Position numbers and translations under genes: made by a program. DNA of 64,000 bases from Nitrosovibrio sp. Nv4 (lineage in GTDB: Bacteria; Pseudomonadota; Gammaproteobacteria; Burkholderiales; Nitrosomonadaceae): positions 1 to 64,000 of the forward strand of contig CAMAPK010000010.1 of the NCBI GenBank assembly GCA_945860135.1. The letters run 5' to 3'. The notes beneath the pieces are model-generated. The model made no database searches and was not told the origin of the DNA. It was given only the letters and a program-made list of their open reading frames with translations. Every line of letters begins with the position of its first letter. The stretch's first letter is position 1. This document shows, piece by piece, positions 61,225 through 64,000 of this stretch.

Positions 61225-62138
61225 AAACCGGAGACATGCCGCGCATCCTCATCGTTGACGACAGCCCCACCAATGTCCAGATTCTGGCGGAGGGGTTGAA
61301 GGCCGACTATCACATAAAAGTAGCCAACAGTGGTGCCAGCGCACTGAGAGCCGCCACTGGCAACGAGCCTCCGGATCTGATCCTGCTCGATGCGATCATG
61401 CCGGAAATGGATGGCTACGAGGTCTGCCGTCGGCTCACGGCAGGCGATGCCACCAGAAACATTCCCATTATTTTTGTTACCGCCAATCACAGCGCAGCCG
61501 ACGAGGAACGCGGACTGAGTCTGGGCGCTGCCGATTACATCACCAAGCCTTTCAATCTGCCCATTGTCAGGGCGCGGGTGCGAAATCATATATTGCTCAA
61601 ACAGAAGACCGACATGCTCGAGTCTCTTGCTCAACTGGACGGCCTGACCAATATCCCGAATCGCCGCCGCCTGGAGGAAGTTCTGGCAGTGGAATGGCGG
61701 CGGGCCAGTCGCACCCAGACACCGATATCCGTTGTCATGCTGGATATCGATCATTTCAAGCCTTTTAACGATTACTATGGTCATGGCGTCGGCGACATCT
61801 GTCTCAAAGCCGTGGCACAAGCGCTGCAGAGCATGCTGAGCCGTCCGGCGGACATGGTTGCCCGTTATGGCGGGGAAGAGTTTGCTGCGGTTCTGCCAGG
61901 AGTGGGTTTTTCCGGCGCCAGCGCGGTCGCCGAGAATTTTCGTCAGGCGGTTTATTCCCTGCACCTCCCGCATGCACGCTCCAGCGTTCTCGACCAAGTG
62001 ACCATCACCGCCGGATTTGCCTCTTGCGCCATGCCGACGGGCGATAGCTACACCGAACTGCTTGCCGCTGCGGACAAAATGCTCTATCAGGCGAAGAGCG
62101 CAGGCCGCAACCGGAGTTGCGGTACCAGACTGGCTTGA
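61221..62138 (+). CDS. response regulator with GGDEF domain (diguanylate cyclase)
   Basis: RILIVDDSPTNVQILAEGL; DGLTNIPNRRRLEEVL; MVARYGGEEFAAVLP; overlaps the end of the kinase gene. Confidence 0.93.
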   Translation: MKTGDMPRILIVDDSPTNVQILAEGLKADYHIKVANSGASALRAATGNEPPDLILLDAIMPEMDGYEVCRRLTAGDATRNIPIIFVTANHSAADEERGLSLGAADYITKPFNLPIVRARVRNHILLKQKTDMLESLAQLDGLTNIPNRRRLEEVLAVEWRRASRTQTPISVVMLDIDHFKPFNDYYGHGVGDICLKAVAQALQSMLSRPADMVARYGGEEFAAVLPGVGFSGASAVAENFRQAVYSLHLPHARSSVLDQVTITAGFASCAMPTGDSYTELLAAADKMLYQAKSAGRNRSCGTRLA

Positions 62139-62142
62139 GTTA

Positions 62143-62293
62143 CTAAGGAAACGCTGATTTATTCAGTCCGTTCGGGCTGAGCTTGTCGAAGCCTTTGTCA
62201 ACATGCTGATTTATATAAATAGCATTTCGACAAGGCTCTCCTGAGTTTATCGATGGACTCAATGCGAACGGTTTTAATCATCGTTTCCCTAAG
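62143..62293. mobile_element. MITE-like / repetitive foldback element
   Basis: Terminal inverted repeats ctaaGGAAACGCTGATT ... AATCATCGTTTCCctaag; nested inverted repeat GAGCTTGTCGAA (62179-62190) / TTCGACAAGGCTC (62226-62238); no coding capacity. Confidence 0.65.
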
Positions 62294-62415
62294 TTGTATG
62301 CGCTTGAGCGCATTTTCGGATTTCATCCGCATCTCCGCTTATAAAGTACTTCGCCATAGTCAAACAAATCCCGCCCGGCTCTTCCTGCGATAGTTTGCGC
62401 GAAGGTCATGAACCC

Positions 62416-62805
62416 CTAGCGTTTCTTGCAGGCAATTTCCCACATTGATTCGTCAAAGCTGACGGGCAAGACGGGTTCCCAATGACGGGGCTTGTTGTTG
62501 CTGCAGATTGTTTCGCCTTTCCCCATATTTCTAGCGTGGCAAGTTGCACGCAGTACCCGGAGCTTTTTCCCCTTGCAGTCATATTCCTGCTGTTGCCTGA
62601 CTGACAGATAAGACTTGTCATCAAATTTTTCGGCTGTCTGGAAATCCCCCAGGTCCCACATTTTTACCCTGTTTCCCTGTCTGTGAATGGTGGCGGGATC
62701 GGCATAGATGGTAATGGTGTTATCGCTGCCCAGCTCGACCCACTCCGCCAGCGCGCTGCCGCTCACAACAGCCAGTAACAGCGTCAAAACAGTTTTACTC
62801 GACAT
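62416..62805 (-). CDS. surface-adhesin E-like secreted protein
   Basis: Signal peptide MSSKTVLTLLLAVVSGSALAEWVELGSDNTITIYADPATIHRQGNRVKMWDLGDF...ICSNNKPRHWEPVLPVSFDESMWEIACKKR. Confidence 0.75.
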   Translation of the reverse strand: MSSKTVLTLLLAVVSGSALAEWVELGSDNTITIYADPATIHRQGNRVKMWDLGDFQTAEKFDDKSYLSVRQQQEYDCKGKKLRVLRATCHARNMGKGETICSNNKPRHWEPVLPVSFDESMWEIACKKR

Positions 62806-62824
62806 GATGAATTTCCTGATTCCG

Positions 62825-63439
62825 TTAATGTGAATAGTGTATTCCAGCCGGGTGATGCACCTTCGGCGCGGGCAACAGGCCTGAGAACGTATCCTTCCAG
62901 TCCGTGCCAACCTTTATCGGAACCCTGATTAGCAGATTTGGGTTCTCCGCATTCCTGCCATCCAGATCCAGCGCGTATTGCCCTGCTGCATCAAGCTTGA
63001 ACGCTTGCGTAATCACCCCGGATGGATAGAGCTGCGGCGGCACTGACAGCAACTCATGCTCGGTCGCATTGTCCCCGATTCTGGAGAGCTGCAGCGCCAG
63101 CGGCACATCCCGCGCCGATTTCGGATAGAGCAAATCGATGGTGATGTTGAGTGTGCCCGGGCTTGGTATCTTTCCGCACAGGGTGGGGACGAAGGGCGTA
63201 CTCATCGGGTCTTTGGGGATTTCATAGTCGTGGGGCAGGAAGTAGCCGGAGTAGCCTATCGTGAGCGAGTCTGATTCGAGAGTGCAACTACCGCCACGAA
63301 ATCCTTTTGGATAAGTCTGCGAGGAATCCCCTTGCGAACTCACGCCGGACAGAATCCCAAACAGCACGAACACGGTGATACCGCCAGCGACTATCACAAG
63401 TTGGAACATGCGCGCCAACGGTCTTGATCTGATTAGCAT
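62825..63439 (-). CDS. hypothetical protein with N-terminal TM anchor
   Basis: MLIRSRPLARMFQLVIVAGGITVFVLFGILSG...; ATG at 63439 (ORF track uses GTG at 63457). Confidence 0.6.
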   Translation of the reverse strand: MLIRSRPLARMFQLVIVAGGITVFVLFGILSGVSSQGDSSQTYPKGFRGGSCTLESDSLTIGYSGYFLPHDYEIPKDPMSTPFVPTLCGKIPSPGTLNITIDLLYPKSARDVPLALQLSRIGDNATEHELLSVPPQLYPSGVITQAFKLDAAGQYALDLDGRNAENPNLLIRVPIKVGTDWKDTFSGLLPAPKVHHPAGIHYSH

Positions 63440-63460
63440 GGGGGTTGTCCTCGGCACTCC

Positions 63461-63715
63461 TCAATGCGAAGTGGGGCCCTCTTGCCGCATCTGTGCCACT
63501 ACCGGTTGCGTCATCGGCATGGCGTCATGCAGCTTGGCTAGGCGTTTTAAAAAGGCCGATTTGTCGAAGATCTTTTTTGGTGCCAGAGTAATTTTACCAG
63601 CCGGGGTGATGCTGGCTTCAACACTGTCGCCCTCTTGTAGTCCCGCTGCCCGCGTGTATTCCATCGGCAGGCGCACTGCCAGACTGTTGCCCCATTTTGC
63701 TATCTGCAATTTCAT
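63461..63715 (-). CDS. AbrB/MazE-type antitoxin-like protein, no toxin adjacent
   Basis: MKLQIAKWGNSLAVRLPMEYTRAAGLQEGDSVEASITPAGKITLAPKK. Confidence 0.85.
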   Translation of the reverse strand: MKLQIAKWGNSLAVRLPMEYTRAAGLQEGDSVEASITPAGKITLAPKKIFDKSAFLKRLAKLHDAMPMTQPVVAQMRQEGPTSH

Positions 63716-63901
63716 TTGCTTACGTCCCCTGTTTATACAAGTGGTCAGCAGTTTGTAAAATAATGGCAAGCCTGCATTGCTCATGATGCTTGCCGCCAAT
63801 AAGGTTACGTTTGGCCAGCTGGCCTGAGCATTGCCGCACCCTCGCTGCCGCTGAAGGGCTTCATGGGCTCTTAATTCAGTGAAAAGCGAGTGGCGAGCAG
63901 C

Positions 63902-64000
63902 CTATTTCGCTTTGGGTTTTTTTACGGCTTTAGTTTTCGGTGTTGCCTGTCGCCCGGCGGCTCGCGTATGAGCTACGGCATCTTCTACATCGCGCTCGGT
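63902..64000 (-). CDS. C-terminus of a Lys/Ala-rich-tailed protein, truncated at window edge
   Basis: In-frame from 64000: TERDVEDAVAHTRAAGRQATPKTKAVKKPKAK then stop at 63902-63904. Confidence 0.45.
   Translation of the reverse strand, partial: TERDVEDAVAHTRAAGRQATPKTKAVKKPKAK

Noticed and set aside
61158-61997. 279-aa minus-strand ORF
   Set aside because: Antisense to the REC-GGDEF gene; no domain signature.
1-64000. CRISPR arrays, rRNA operons, intact prophage, toxin-antitoxin pairs or known defence islands
   Set aside because: None found on reading both strands; the only repeats seen are short coding repeats, one 82-bp duplication and one foldback element.

Overview
This window is a contiguous, gene-dense bacterial chromosome segment. 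The closest fit is an autotrophic betaproteobacterium of the Nitrosomonadales/Gallionellaceae type; that placement is inferred from gene content and order, not from a search. I support about 70 protein-coding genes, one tRNA-Ser(CGA), several intrinsic-terminator-like hairpins, one MITE-like foldback element and one composite integrase/IS3 remnant. No rRNA operon, CRISPR array, intact prophage, intact IS or secondary-metabolite cluster was seen. The metabolic centrepiece is a form I RuBisCO operon on the minus strand (cbbL-cbbS-cbbQ-cbbO-cbbN) with a divergent cbbR. Other blocks are sucCD, arginine biosynthesis (argG, argF, argD, argJ) with a PLP decarboxylase inserted upstream of argD, murJ/mlaA, xseA-exbB-exbD, yacG-zapD-coaE-pilD-pilC, ffh, dut-coaBC-radC-rpmB-rpmG, and a hybrid kinase/GGDEF pair. 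I found no clear new defence or mobile system. The observations most worth follow-up are: (1) a gap-free 82-bp duplication upstream of two neighbouring genes whose differences are almost all transitions; (2) a tRNA-Ser flanked by P4-type integrase and IS3 remnants and a small secreted YPxLPGTxLRD repeat protein; (3) a desaturase with an ISL3-transposase-like C-terminal tail; (4) a DnaA-box cluster beside an AT-rich tract in the xseA/exbB divergent region; (5) an exbBD-Trm112 locus that appears to lack lpxK and kdsB and carries an ADP-ribosylglycohydrolase-like gene with degenerate metal motifs; (6) secreted low-complexity proteins, one with a C9 homopolymer and one with a His/Gly/Lys tail.
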